NCBI RefSeq assembly: GCF_024713975.1
Contig: NC_091105.1
Coordinates: 17,244,439-17,308,438, forward strand
From: Paralichthys olivaceus
Taxonomy: Eukaryota; Chordata; Actinopteri; Pleuronectiformes; Paralichthyidae
DNA length: 64,000 nucleotides
Reading direction: 5' to 3'
Below the pieces are notes generated by a model. That model did not search any database. It saw only the letters and a list, made by a program, of their open reading frames with translations, and was not told where the DNA came from. Positions 39,789 to 53,337 of the stretch are shown here, piece after piece; the first letter of the stretch is position 1, and every line of letters begins with the position of its first letter. The translations under genes were made by a program, and so were the position numbers.

Positions 39789-41640
39789 CAACAGCTACAC
39801 AGACTGGAGGGACTGCATTGAGCAGGCTCAGGTGCCTTCTGCGGGAATAGGCTGGGTAAAGGAACCCAGACTAAGATGGGAAAAGTTCTATAAAAGTTCT
39901 ATAATGACTTTAAACACAAGAAAACGTTTTTATAGCAGGTTACACTGTGATATAAGTTGGTGAATAGTTGTGCTGGGAGGGGACAGTCTATGCCCTGGAG
40001 AGAGTATGTGGACTAGAAGAAGTGAAAGAAGCTCCTCTGAGTGGAGCCCTGGCCTTTCATCACAGAGTCAGCATCAATTGGTTCATGTTATTACTTGGAA
40101 ACTCTGTAAATAGTAATGTTTTGTACAGTGCTAGTTGAATAAACAGCCATGCCATGTATCACCCACAGTGCTCTGTGCTCTTATTGTCCACTGGACTACA
40201 GTCTGTTCATGGTACTACGGGAGTCTCAGTAATTTACTAGAACAGCTGCTCCCTTTTAATTTGTATCAGGCAAACCAGAGGAAATTGTGCATCTGTTGGG
40301 AACTATTTCCTGCTGTGGAATGTTGCATATTAGCTTCTGTAGTGAGTATTTGGGGCTGAAGAAAGGTGTTAGGTACTGAACCAAGGAGGAGCAAACTCTA
40401 AACTCTTGTTTGTTGAAGAAGGCCGCATATTATGGTTGAAAACTCTTTAGCAAGTGGACCTTGAGCGGTAATAGTTTGTCTGAAGTGTTTCTGCCAAACA
40501 ATCCCAATATTTGTTTTGATATTGAGACAAAAACAATAAAAGCTCATTTGTGAGCTAAAGACTGAGATTTGTGTTTTCATAAACCTGTTCTATAACGTTG
40601 TTTTCAAACCTTTGTACGGATTAGGTTGGCAGAGAGTGCTGATGTGTAGAGCCTTATTAATAACAAAGGTCGTTTGTGTATGTTCCACATAGCCTGAGAG
40701 ACGCACCATTCCTTGTCTCACATCTGTCAGTGTGGCTAGAGATTTAGTGACACCATCAGGATTGCAGCAGATTAGGACTGTCAGGCTTGATGGATGGCCG
40801 GCTTAGATGGGGCACACCATGGAGGGCTGCCAATAGAGCATTGCAAATAATTAGAAAAGTGGGATTTTCTGAGGGGTGTGGACATAAATCCAACTGACAA
40901 ACACCTGCTCCTGTGTAAGTGCTCAGAGGAGAAATGGCTGGAGAAGCACATCATGGTACCGCTGAAGCCATCCAGTCAGTGGACAGGTGAATGAAAATGG
41001 TTCTTAATGAAATCCTAAGTCTTATAAAGAGAGTGTGTAAGTAGACTGGTAGCTGTTACTTTAAAAAGTATAGTCAGCCAACAGATTTATGGGATGAAGT
41101 GAAATTCCCAGCCTGAATTATTGTCTCAGTTTGCTCCTGTTTGTGTTGATTTAAAATCACAATTTCAACTTTTAAACCCTCAGTATATGAAAAAAATGAT
41201 TGCATGTAGCTATAATCCATTCATGTGAATTGGTGGGCACTGTTGCTCTACACATTGTCTTCTTAAATGGTGTTGTGATGTCATTGAAATCTGTGTTAAA
41301 TGTTATTTTGTTTATTTCAGCACAATAAGCTCAACAACGCAAGTTCCTAATAGCTTCTGTGGTAATGTGGATAAAGTAAATAGACACACTTACAGTGGCA
41401 GTAAACCTCAAACGCACTTTTACACAGAGGTAATGAACCTATAATAATGGGGTAAGTGAGTAAAAATCGAAAAATGAATAACGTTCAAATATGAATATCC
41501 CAGCACAAAGAACATTTAGATGTCAACAATACATTCCACACTCTACAGTGTCAGATCACCAGATCTGATTTGTTGGAAAACAACAGGTAAGACAAGTGAA
41601 AGAAAGGCCAACATGGAGGGAAACAGTGTCACGTACAGAA
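39789..41640. other. RRP15 3' UTR and RRP15-TGFB2 intergenic region
   Basis: The RRP15 3' UTR probably runs to just after AATAAA at 40138. No coding exon or clear repeat was seen in the rest. Confidence 0.5.
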
Positions 41641-42602
41641 AACTGGAGAGGTGTTTCTGCAGAATCGTTCAAAAAGTTTCGCAAACCTCCCAGTGATCGG
41701 CTTTAGGACCCTGCGTCACGACGCACCTCAGGCCAATGGGCCATTAGCAGTTGCAGCGCTGTCCCAATGGGCATAGCAAGCACTCCTATTTACCAAACCG
41801 CCTCGTAACGTGGAGCTGCAGCGGTCCCCTGCTTCCACAGCGATGACCACAGTCTCGGTTTGAAGTGTGTGGAGGGGAAACACGTTGAACCTTTAGCCGC
41901 ATCTCCTGCCAGCGTCCGCCGCTGTCCGCTTGGCACGCGTAAAAGACGAGTCGAGCCCAGCTAGATGGGGCTGGGGAAGACGCGTAAGAAACTGCACTCG
42001 CTTCGAACACAAACTCCGAGCTTTTTTGTCAGCGAGCTACCTCCGAAGAAAGGTTCGTTGTCAGAGTGGAGCCGCTACTTTGAGCGGATTTCTCATTTCG
42101 CCGTAACGCGACATTATACAGTTGGCACCTTGCGTCATAACAACTAATCGCTAAAGTTTAGCACAGAAACCTGAGATGAAGAGTGGTGAGAGCGCTGATG
42201 CGGTGGAGGTGTACTCGCAGCTATGCGCCCCGCTGACGGTAACACTCAGCTGTTTTAACTCCCCCGTTTTCATCCATAGAGTTTAGATCTGCCTCCGTCA
42301 ACATCTTGCTGCGCCTCAAGGCTGCGCACACCCACTGTGAGGAATAGATCACCTGGATCTCTTTTCCTCTGGACAAAATTGAATGGATTTTCAGGGACAC
42401 TTAACTGAAACTGGGGTATTGGAACCAGAAAAGTTTTCAACTCCCTGTTTTTGGCCACTCGGCCAGTCTGCGTAAATGCTCTCCACTTTGATTTCTGCGC
42501 AAGAAATGCATCTGCATGGCGATATTTAAATCGCCGCGGTAAAATCCCTCCAGGATCTGCTTTTATTTGTTTGAAATTTGAAGACACATACACGTGGAGA
42601 AG
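41641..42602 (+). promoter_or_regulatory. TGFB2 promoter and 5' leader region
   Basis: The region is GC- and CpG-richer than the preceding kilobases. It contains TGCGTCA (near 41712), a CCAAT box (about 41733) and a second CCAAT (about 41764). No canonical TATA box was fixed. Mammalian TGFB2 has a leader of over 1 kb, so much of 41800-42602 may be transcribed. Two upstream ATG frames (41965-42147 and 42176-42286) fall in it. Confidence 0.5.
42176..42286 (+). other. Candidate upstream ORF in TGFB2 leader (36 codons)
   Basis: ATG at 42176 (context GAGATGA) opens a 36-residue frame starting MKSGESADAVEVYSQLC and stopping with TAG at 42284-42286. A second ATG at 42198 in another frame opens a 12-codon frame. 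If transcription starts upstream, ribosomes would meet these before the TGFB2 ATG at 42603. Whether the region is in the mRNA is not shown by sequence alone. Confidence 0.3.
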
Positions 42603-43175
42603 ATGAACCTGTGTATCGTCAGTCTTCTGCTCACTTTGGATTTAGCCACTGTGGCGCTCAGTTTGTCCACATGCAGCACGCTGGACATGGATCAGTTCAA
42701 GAAGAAGCGCATCGAGGCAATTCGAGGGCAGATCCTGAGCAAGCTGAAGCTCACCAGCCCCCCGGTGGACTTCCCCGAGCCCGAGGAGGTGTCCCGGGAC
42801 ATTGTGGCCATATACAACAGCACCAGGGACCTGCTGCAGGAGAAAGCCAACGATCGGGCGGCGACGTGCGAGCGGCAGCGCAGCGAGGAGGAGTATTACG
42901 CCAAGGAGGTGCACAAGATCGACATGTATCCCTTCTACCCGTCAGAGAGTAAGTGTGAGAAAAAAAGATTGTGTGCGCAAAACGTGTGAATGTGTGCAAA
43001 CCTGCGGGTCTCATGTGCAGCCCACTGCTGGATTATTACCTGAGTGAAGTTCCACATAGCGTGTGTGCGTGGTCACGTGTGCGTGTGTTTGTTTTGGAAA
43101 ACCCGACCCATGCTGTTCTGGAGGGAATGTGGAAACAGTTTCTGCAGAGCCAGCAGACAGTCCCTCTGCTGTACC

Positions 43176-43228
<53 letters not shown>

Positions 43229-46200
43229 ACTAGCAACAACAATATGGTTTTGAAGTTAATCACTGAAACTATTGAACATCTTGCTTATTCATGTCAGTCA
43301 GACAACAATTTTTGTTGTGTATTAAAATAGAAAATGAACACCATTCAATACACATCAAATTTACAAAGATAATCCCTCCCCCAGGACGAGATAAATATAA
43401 TTATAATTATGGGAAAATATCAAATTCATATATGCAAATTGGAAAAAAGACACAAACATATTTATGTAGTCTTAAAGAGATAGTTTTCACAAAAATGAAA
43501 ATTCCCTCATTATCTACTCACCACTATGCCGATGTCAAAAAACATAAAATGCCTCCATGCTCCATGCTCCACACTGTGTTGTCATCAAAGCGTCCTGTCT
43601 GTTGTCAGTGCCAGTTACTTCAATTGTATTGGATTTGACTGCAATGCTGTTTACCCCTGAAACTCCCAAAGTGTTTTGTGGACTCAAACACTACCCCTCC
43701 ATCGGTAGTGAATTTTCAGTGAACTATCCCTTTAAAAATACAATGAAGAACTATCTCTCTTACTTACTAATTATTACACATTCAAATGAATACACACAGA
43801 AACATTTTCAGAATAGGTCCCATTTTGGACATTGAGTCTGCAGTTGTGTTTGAGGAATGCATGATACATTTATGATGAGGTCATACTGAATGTACATTTG
43901 GTTTATTTATTTATTTTGATATATTTATTCATTTACTTTTTACTTTTATGATTAACTTAGCCTTGCAGTTCTTAATATGTTTGTACTGCTAACCTCTGCA
44001 CCACTGTGCCATCCCAGGTGTAAATATATAATCTTAAAACCATGCCAAGATACATTCTGGATGAGAAATGCACTTAAATGGGAGAGGTGTAAATTAAGTT
44101 CTTGGTTTTGTTAACACAGGGTTTTGATTTAGAGATCTGAGAGTTTTTGAGTTTTCTGTCTCAACCCCACTCACTGGATCAACTTTCTACCAGAATTGTA
44201 ATCCCTAAACAACTGACTATGAGGTTTGTGGATTATCCAGAATAACAGGGACATGATTTGCTGTGAAGGCACATTTTTCTTACTTCACCCACTTCAGTTG
44301 ATCAGGTTCCATAATAAAACGCTTGCTCACCTGAAAAATCTCCAGTATAACATAAATGTACTGTATTTATACAGTGTTTTCCTAGTCTTATCGACCACTC
44401 AAAGTGGTGGAGTGCTTTTTTATATCACACACTGGGCAAGGACAGTTTGACATGCAGACTGGAGAAGCTGGAAACCACCAACCATCTGGTTACATTTCAG
44501 CTGCTCATGTAATGCCACATCATGCGGTTGCAGAGAGAACCAAGTGCACCTGCATCCCAGCTGCCAATGACCTGCACAAACTACTGTTCTGTCTATGAGT
44601 GAATTTCACACGGCGGGTCGTCCACTAATCAGAGGGATGGCAGTAAAATGTCTGCATGTCAATGTAGGAGCTCTTTGGCCTCACTATAACTAAGAAGCAT
44701 TTATCATGCCCCATTTGTTCCTGTTAACTGTGTTTAATTTGAATCCCCCCCTTTACTTTTGGTTTTACGAGTAGATTTTAAAACCTGTTGATGTTTGGTT
44801 TCCCCCAGAAAGCATTTTCAGCACTGGGTGAAATAACAACACTTGGTTAAGTACTCTAATATTTATATCAATGACTGTCAGCCTCCATAGATGACTAAAC
44901 CTAGTTTTTCATTCACTCTGTTCATGGACTCCAGCCTCACTTCCTTCTATTGTTCAGTTTCCCACCACTGCACCCACCTCATCACCCCTGAGTTACCCAT
45001 TATACACCTGCTCACACCTCTCTGTACTTCATGAAGATCTTTCCATCATTCATTCCTTGTGTAGCCCTCCTGTGTAAAAAACATTGGCTCTTTTTGTTTC
45101 AGAGACTGCTTGTGCCCTGTTACTTTTGCTGCCTTGTTCTGGTTTTAATTTTTTTAATAACCTTGGTCTTCCTGTGTGTGAACTCTGCCTGCATTAAAAC
45201 TTAGACTATTGATGTGAACTTTGCATGATTCCTGCATGTGAGTCTCTGTTCTTGATCCAGTCATCACACTTGAGGATTTCCAACACAGAGCTGAGGAAGC
45301 CCTGTTTGAGTAATAATCTCTGCTGCAGCCTCTGTGTTGAAATAACCAGCTTCAGTGGGGCTGACCTTTCACCTCCCAATTTGGAGCAGATCGATTTCTC
45401 CTTGAGCAGATCAAAGAAACACCAGAAGAAAGACATGGCTATAGAAATGAAGAAATCATTGTAAATGAAACTTCAGAGCTATTTGAATAGGAGAGACTTC
45501 AAATGATCAAAATGTATTGCTGTGCAGAATAAGAGATGAAAGCGATGTGAAATAATTTGTCTATTCGGCGCTAGGGCCCCTCGTTGTGTCACGAAGGTCA
45601 GAAAGGGTGTGGCTGTATAGAAACTGACAGAATCCGGTGATCTAGAGCTCCAGCAGGACCAGATAAATTCATTGTAATACTGTTTGTAGATGACATGAGT
45701 CAGTGTCAGTCTTCTCTGCTGCTGTGAATCTGTATGTACCACTGGTTGAAAGAGGGCACTGGTTACTCCTGCAGACTGAGGACCAAACAGATGAAACTAC
45801 ATTCTCTACAGTCTCTGTGTTTGTTGAACATGTGTTTTAATAAAGTTCTGTATTGTCCTTTTACTTTCTGAACAAAAAGGAATGAGTCTAGTTTTCCACT
45901 CGAGTGAACGTCACTTCATCTGCTTCACTGTGTCGTACTGGCATCTTGTGTTCACTCTGTGTATGAGTGCGAGTCAAGTTGTGTGTCAGAATATGTGTTT
46001 AAAACATTCAGAGTAAGTACAATATAAAATAACTAGTTAAACTGTTATTGTGGTTTCCAGCGTTGATTTCCGAGGCTTTCAAATGATCTATAATAACCTT
46101 TCAGTCGAGGGTTGATTGATAAATCAGATTTAAAAATTGCTGCAAACTGCTCTGAGGAATATGAGCATTAATATGAATAGGGGGATGTTGATTCAATTAC

Positions 46201-47710
46201 TAACTGTTCTCCTTGTTGCAGCCGCAGGTTTAAGCCACACAGAGTAAATCAATGTGTTGATCTGTATCAGATCATTGACCAGTAGAGAGTAGATCTGAGT
46301 GAACTAATATATAATAATCCATACTTACTTTATGGTTTGAATGTTTGGTTCTGTTACCCAGTATAGGTTATTTGGGGGGTGACTGCTCTTATAGAATCAC
46401 AGAGAAGAATGCACGACTATAACTCTGCCTCCTGGTCTCAACTCGCCTGGACCGTCAATTATTTTGGCTGATGCGAAAAATAAATTAGCATGTTGTTTTG
46501 TTTGCCTTTAGGTGTATTTTGCCCTAAATTATATCCTTGGTAAATACCCTAAATCTAAATAGATATGGCCTGAGTGCAGTACCTCAGGAAAGTATTTTCA
46601 GGGTATGAATAATATTGAGTCAACATGCAGAGAGGAAGGAGGTCAGAACTGATTCCCTTCATGTGAACTGGTAACACTGGCCAGGTCCTGGAGAAAGATG
46701 TTGACAGGAGAGAGATAAAGCAGTTAACCCTTCAGCTGCTGAGCTCGATTTATTTAGTCTCCTTCACTTGACGTGCCGGCGTGAGTTGCTGTGAAAGTCA
46801 CACACACACAGTATCAACCTTATTTGGTTGGGCAGCAACGTGCGGCACAATAGGCCTGGGCCTTTACAAACATGTTGGGCAGCAGGGTGAGGGGTATGAG
46901 GGTTTATATGGATGGTTGGAGATACTAGTCCCTGTCCCCTCAGAGCCATCTATTTAAATCGAGTTCACTCTGAGGCATTATTTGTATGCCCTGTCTGCCA
47001 TTTGCTCCATGGAAAATTCCAGTAGGAGAGGAGGGTCGAGTGAAGACCACTCCACACAAACCACCACGTCCCTCTACTTAGATCCTTTCCTTTCCCACAG
47101 CTTTGTCAGTCTATTGGCATTTATCTGCAGGTGACCATGGTTGCTATTCTGGGGTCTCATACTGAAATCACAAATTAAATGGCAGCACGTGTCATGCTTA
47201 CTCAGCTTGTGGAAATAGCTTGATAATGTCCTCTATGTGTCCTGAGAAGGATGTGACAATGTGAAAGTGACGTAATGAGGGTTGTATATTCATATTTCCT
47301 GTTTGGCTTGAAAGTAGCAATTTGAGCAGCTCATGTTCAGTGAGCTCAGATGCTACAAAGGTCACACTGAAGAAGACAGTCATCCTTCAGCTACTATCAC
47401 CACTTCCAAAATTCAAGACCCTCTGACCTCTGCCAGTCAAGTTTGGACATCTACACATTTGAACTAGGAACCCTTGTATGAACACTGGTGCCTGTGGAGG
47501 AAAAGCAGATACCAGACTAAATTAAGTTTCAGGAAAAAAATATTTTGCGTTAATGCTTGATGGTGAACATGCCAGATGCCTAGCAATGCATGACATCACC
47601 CCATTTGAACTGTTTCCCTTAGTCACTGATTAAACCTGTTCTTTTAGAGCCAATGTTTCTACTTAATGATAAGTAGATATCTGATATACTCCACAGTTTG
47701 CTTTGGAAGT

Positions 47711-47750
<40 letters not shown>

Positions 47751-50700
47751 AGACACAAATTATAGCATGATTCCAGCGTCAGTCCATGTGACAGTGACAC
47801 AGTGCCCAATGCTATAAATATCCTGTCAGAACACTAATAAGCTTGGCAAACATTTCAAACTGCATTTGTCTGTCTGTCTGTCCGACACAGGTCCTCGATC
47901 AGTTTCAATCCAATTACAAACGTAACACAATGTAACACAACATAACAGTCTGGTGTCTTTCACAATCATTCTGCAGGACAAGTCGTTCACGTCTTACTTT
48001 TTATGCAGAAAATGTAACAGTGCCTGTTCCTATTCCAGAGTCCTGTTGTCAATATAAACTTGTGTAGCTTCTTTTCGTTGTCATAGCAAAAAAATCATCT
48101 GACTCGTTCACTAAAAAGGTTCTGGTGTTGGCCATGAGAGACTGGGCTCCCGCAGGTTCTTTTCCACTGTTGTATTTGGAGTGAGAGAAAATGGAGGATG
48201 TGTGTTCATGTTTTGAGGTGAAGCTGTAGGTATGGGCATGTGGCTTTTTATTAGTTTGACTTGCTAAGACTTGTGTTTGTGTGTTGAGATGTATAGAGCC
48301 CAGTGTGCGTGTTGTTGAGCCTGAGTGTGATGGATGATGATAGTCTGAAATCTCTGGCTAATCTCCCCTGCATTTCTCTAAATAAACCCGGTCGTGTGGC
48401 GGCAGTTGGTTTGTGGAGGGAGGGTTGTAAAAACAGCCTACACACGAACACAAACACACACAGAGATCAGGTATGATTTAGTGCTGGGCGTTGGTCCAAA
48501 CCTGACTAAATCAAGATATAGTTTATTTTTATATTTCCTATTATAATGATTTTTTCAGCATTTCACTCAGCACACGGATAGCACTTTACACAAGCCACAA
48601 CATTAAAACAGGTAACTGGTTTTACTGTTGTGGCTGATCACAAGCACTCATAGATTCAAACTTAAGTTTATATCAGTGCCCTGTATGCCACTTGAATGCA
48701 TCACCAAACTTATCTCTATTTGTGGTTAAAACAGAGATGATTTCAGTAAAATGTGTCAAACATTTTGGATTACTTGCTGATTATCGATTATTATTATTAT
48801 TATTTTTAGATTTAATTAAAATAAACATTGTAACATCCAATCTTGGTATTATTTTATTGTTGCCTGAGACTCCCATTGAGTCACCTGCAGGAGTCTTCTA
48901 GCCGTACCCAGAATCAGATCCACTAAGATTAACAGAATAAATCAAAACCATATATAGTTTATTAATATAGAGATATTAAGATGTGAGACTGGAGAGGTGG
49001 TGTATGGTGAAATCAGTGAAGAAGACCATGTCCAAGATATGGCCACGGCTGTGGGTGGGGAAGTAGAGATGTTGTGTAAAATTGAAGAAGTTGAAGGAAT
49101 TTTGTTGTGGTTTTGAAATCTGCGATGTGAATATTGAAATAGCCCAGGAGGAGAACTGAGGGTGAGATGGGTCAGAAAATCAGAGAACGCAGAAAGAAAA
49201 GAGTAATTTGGCCAACAGTCAACATGAAGGGATGGGGCAACGGTTGACTTTCAGGAAGCAGTGCATTGGGAAATACTGATTTTATTGATATTGATGCCAG
49301 AAGGTAGCATTCCTTTGTCTTGTGTGGTATTTAAAGTTTTCAACAACCTTCACCTTTATGCTTAACAACGTGTGAGATAGAGTATACAATCTTGTTCTCC
49401 AGTGTTAAACTTCCAGAGTTTTATCCACGCACTGTCCGACACAGTCACACTCATGGAGTTAACAGTCTTTTCAGCAGCGAGACATTTATAACTTTATAAT
49501 TTGTTTTTCACATGAAAAGTCTTGTGAAGTGAAGACAGACAACACATACAGAGAGAGAGGGGTTCAACCCTTACCTCGTCTCCACACAGCCATGCAATCA
49601 CTGTATAAGAAGGTGTATGATGGAATACTGAGGTCCACTACTTGCCAGATTTGTATTATATTTGGTAAGCATACTGACACCTTACTGAAGTGTTCAGTAG
49701 GTGTTTAGTCCAGTTTTTCACATTTTGTGCCAGCTCCATGTCCAAGCAGACTGTGAGTGTCCTCTTTCCTCCAGGATCTGAACCTCTCTTAGCCATCTTT
49801 TCGTTCAGCTAATGCCGTACTGTGGAGATCCTCTCACCTTCAGAATTGGCAGTCATAGTGTCACTGCCACATTTCTGCAAACAGTCTGCATGGTAACTGA
49901 CCATCATTTTTCAAGTGCCAGTAGTCAGCTGTGATGACTGCGGTCTAGGCTTGTTATTTTTGTCTCTACTTATTCATCAGCGACCTGATGGAGTGATCAG
50001 AGAGGGAGAGAAAGCAGCTGTAGGGGGAGCTGAAAACTTTAAGACCTCAGGTATTTGCCTGAGTGACAGAACCCACCACAAGTTTGTTGTTGAAAGCCTG
50101 TTTTCTGTTCACTTACGCAAGACCTGGACGCTGCTGCCACTTGAACTGCTCAGCTACTGTGGCCAAGCAGCATTGCATAACAGAGGGGAGAGACAGAGAG
50201 TGATTGAGCGAGAGAGTTAAAAGAATAACAAGTTCTCCTCCAGAACTTTCTTCATTGTTTACAGCAATGGCACAAGTCCTGTGTAAGATGACAGCGTTAA
50301 CAGGAGTGCAGAAGAGGGATGGGGGGGGTTGTTGTACAGGCTTAGGCTGGGCTGTGGTGTGGCCAACATGCAGGATGGGACAGTGTTTGTGGCTCAGGCT
50401 CAGGTTGCTCGAGTAGAGCTGTGGTCACAACTGTTTCATTCCCTGAGTGATGAGGCAACGTTTTGCTGCCCAGTTGCCACTTTGCATCTGCACCTTCCAT
50501 AGTGAGTGTGTGCATCTCTGCCATCATTTCTAAATGCTCTGTTGCCATATAATGGTGAGCCAGCAACAGTCACAGTGCAGGAGGAGGCCAAGGTCACCCC
50601 AAATGAGCACCAAACCTTCACAGTGTGCTGTCATAGTATGCTCATGGTTTTTAAGAGCACATGCAGTCATGGAATGCAAATCATTTGACCTATATTGAGA

Positions 50701-53283
50701 GATATTTTAGAAATTAACAGTGTTTTATTTATTTACTTTTTATGTACCTTGTAGCTGTAGAAACAAGGTACTTTATTATTAAATCTAATCTTATACAATA
50801 GGTACAATACAACTAAATTCTGTGAAAATGAAGCTGTAGTGTAAATAATAAAAGCTCATATCCTGTAAACATATTTTAGAAGAATTAAGCTTTCACCATT
50901 AGGAAAATGTTATGAAAAAAGAATGAGTTGCACCATAGGCGACATAGTGGTGCAGTAATTAGCACTGTAACATCGGTGCAAGAAGGTTAATTGTTTGAAT
51001 TCGGAAGTTTGCATGTTCTCAATAGCTTCAAACGTGCACTGTACTCCGGACTTTCTCCACAGGGGTTGTATGCAAATGAGTGAGAGCCTCCAGAGTTTTT
51101 ATAGACTTTTTCCACATTGCCCCTGAGTATAAAGTCTGCAGAATGTCCTGAGTAGCTAATGTGAGAACACAGCAGGAGAGCGAGTGGACTTGTCGATGAT
51201 GTTTCTAACAAGTGACAGATGCAAAATTGATGCAATTATCTCTGGATGAAAAAGCACAGCCACACATGTAGAAGACACCGTTGAAGATGTCAAGAGAGTT
51301 TTCGGTCATAATAGCGGATGCCAGTATCGATGTGCTGTAAAAAAACATTTGATCGCTGCAGCACGATTAATATGTTGCTTCCTGTCTCTGCCTGCTGCAC
51401 CACCCCGCACCTGATTGCTCCAGAGGATTTGTTGCTGAGCAGAGAATCGCCCGCTGCGTTGTTCATGAGTGAGAGAAAACCCACAGAGAAAGTCCGGACC
51501 CAAATCTGCGGGGTTCCCCTGGAGGTCATGTCTGAAAACGGCTCATGTGTCTGCGTGGGTTTTTCCCTCAGTCCAGAGGGAAGCAGTTTGGGGTTAGGTT
51601 GATTTGGAACACTAAATTGAAGCCGTGGGTGTGAAAGGTTGTATGTTGCAATGTGCTGCGGCAACCTGTCTAAGATGTACCCTGCCTCACATGCAATGTT
51701 AGCTGGGATTATTAGTTGTATTTTTGGATTTGCACAGCCAGTGACCAACCCCCTGCCTCTATCAGTGCCCATGTCTCACCCGTGTGCACATGCTGTATGT
51801 GATCATGTCACTGCATATGTGTGCTTCTGTGAGGCAGTTTTGATTTGTGTTTTTTGTCCTGTCTGTGTGTGTTTATCTGTTGCTGGGCACTGGGCCTATG
51901 GAGACTGACAGGTCACTGTGGATAGGCCTTCAAAGTAATGGGTATTTTTAGTTCCCAGGGCTTATGTGCACAGTTGTTTTTTGTTTTCAATTTGCTTTTG
52001 GCAGGTGAGCGGCTGGGCGGAGGCGTCTGCAGGGAACCAGACAGGCGAGAGCTCACATTCCCTCACTGTAGATGCTTTTCTTTTCCTCTCTTGCTCTTGC
52101 TCTCGCCTCAGTCTGTTATCTTACTCTCTGACTTTTCTTTAAATCTCTCAGCTCCGATGCTTCCTTCCCCCTGTCCTCCTGCTGTTTTCATTTTCTACAT
52201 TCCCCCCTCTGATCACTGTCAATAGGTACTCACCACAGCTGACCAGCAGCATGGCGTGAGCCTTGATGTAGCGAAGATGCTCTAGCCAGTTGTCTGGCTG
52301 TGATAGGTCTTCACACCTGCTATTCACTGTATGTGTCAGGTGTATCAGTTTGAATTAACTCATGTCAGAGTCTGGGTTTGTTTCACAGCTGTTTTCATTG
52401 TACATGTTCCGATTTGGCAACGTGCACTGAAATTAAGTTTCCATGGTTATCCTGATGATATCCAGATTTATGTGGAGATCCACTGGTGTTTGAAATCTGG
52501 ATCATTGTTTAACTACAGCTTGGCTGTGGGAACTTCCTCCACCAAATAAAGATCAAGCTGAAATACTCATCACTGAGCCGGGATATTAAAATAGGGATGC
52601 TGTCACATTTGTGATTTGGATAACAGAGACACATGAAGTGGAAACAAATTATAACTATTAAAAGCACTTATGTATTTGGCTTTATAGATATGAAATATGT
52701 GAAGTTGAAAGTGTAGTTGTTCGAACACATAACAGGTTCTGTCAAACTACAAAATGCTGCTTAACTCCTGGGGCATCTGTGTATCCAGGCCTGACGTGAC
52801 TCTTCTGCATGTCCACACTGAGAGAAAAGGAATCAGGATCAGAATCTTATTATAAAGATAAAAGCTTTTTATATAAACCTGTGTTTTCCTCTTTCAGTTG
52901 AACTGACACCAAGTTGTTTGAACTAGTTCTGTTTCAGGTTTTACATACATATTGTTTCTGTTGCTCTAAACATTTCTTCTTCTATCCTTTTCTCTCCTGT
53001 GCATGAGATGTCAGAAATAATCAAAAGTAGGTCAAATAGTTTTCCCTCAAGTCAGTCCCAATATTTCGACCCTGAAGACCAATACTTAGTCCCTGTTTCC
53101 ATCCTCAAATGGTAAGTGATTCTGAGGTAGTAAACAGTTGCTTCCAGTCATAAATCTGGTGGAACTTGCACAATATAAAATTGCCCCTGCATTGTAATGT
53201 TTAATTAAATCTCCATGCATTGTATTAAATGTCTCAATGGGAACTGAAAAGTTTAAAATATGATACAGATGAATATGATATGA

Positions 53284-53337
<54 letters not shown>

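Noticed and set aside
42578-43047. Several alternative frames over TGFB2 exon 1
   Set aside because: They are shadows of the GC-rich exon; only the frame from 42603 matches the TGF-beta-2 precursor.
51290-51772. Minus-strand 160-codon open frame with ATG in TGFB2 intron 1
   Set aside because: No family resemblance, no repeat-like or domain pattern and no supporting splice or polyA signals. A frame of this length can arise by chance in 64 kb.
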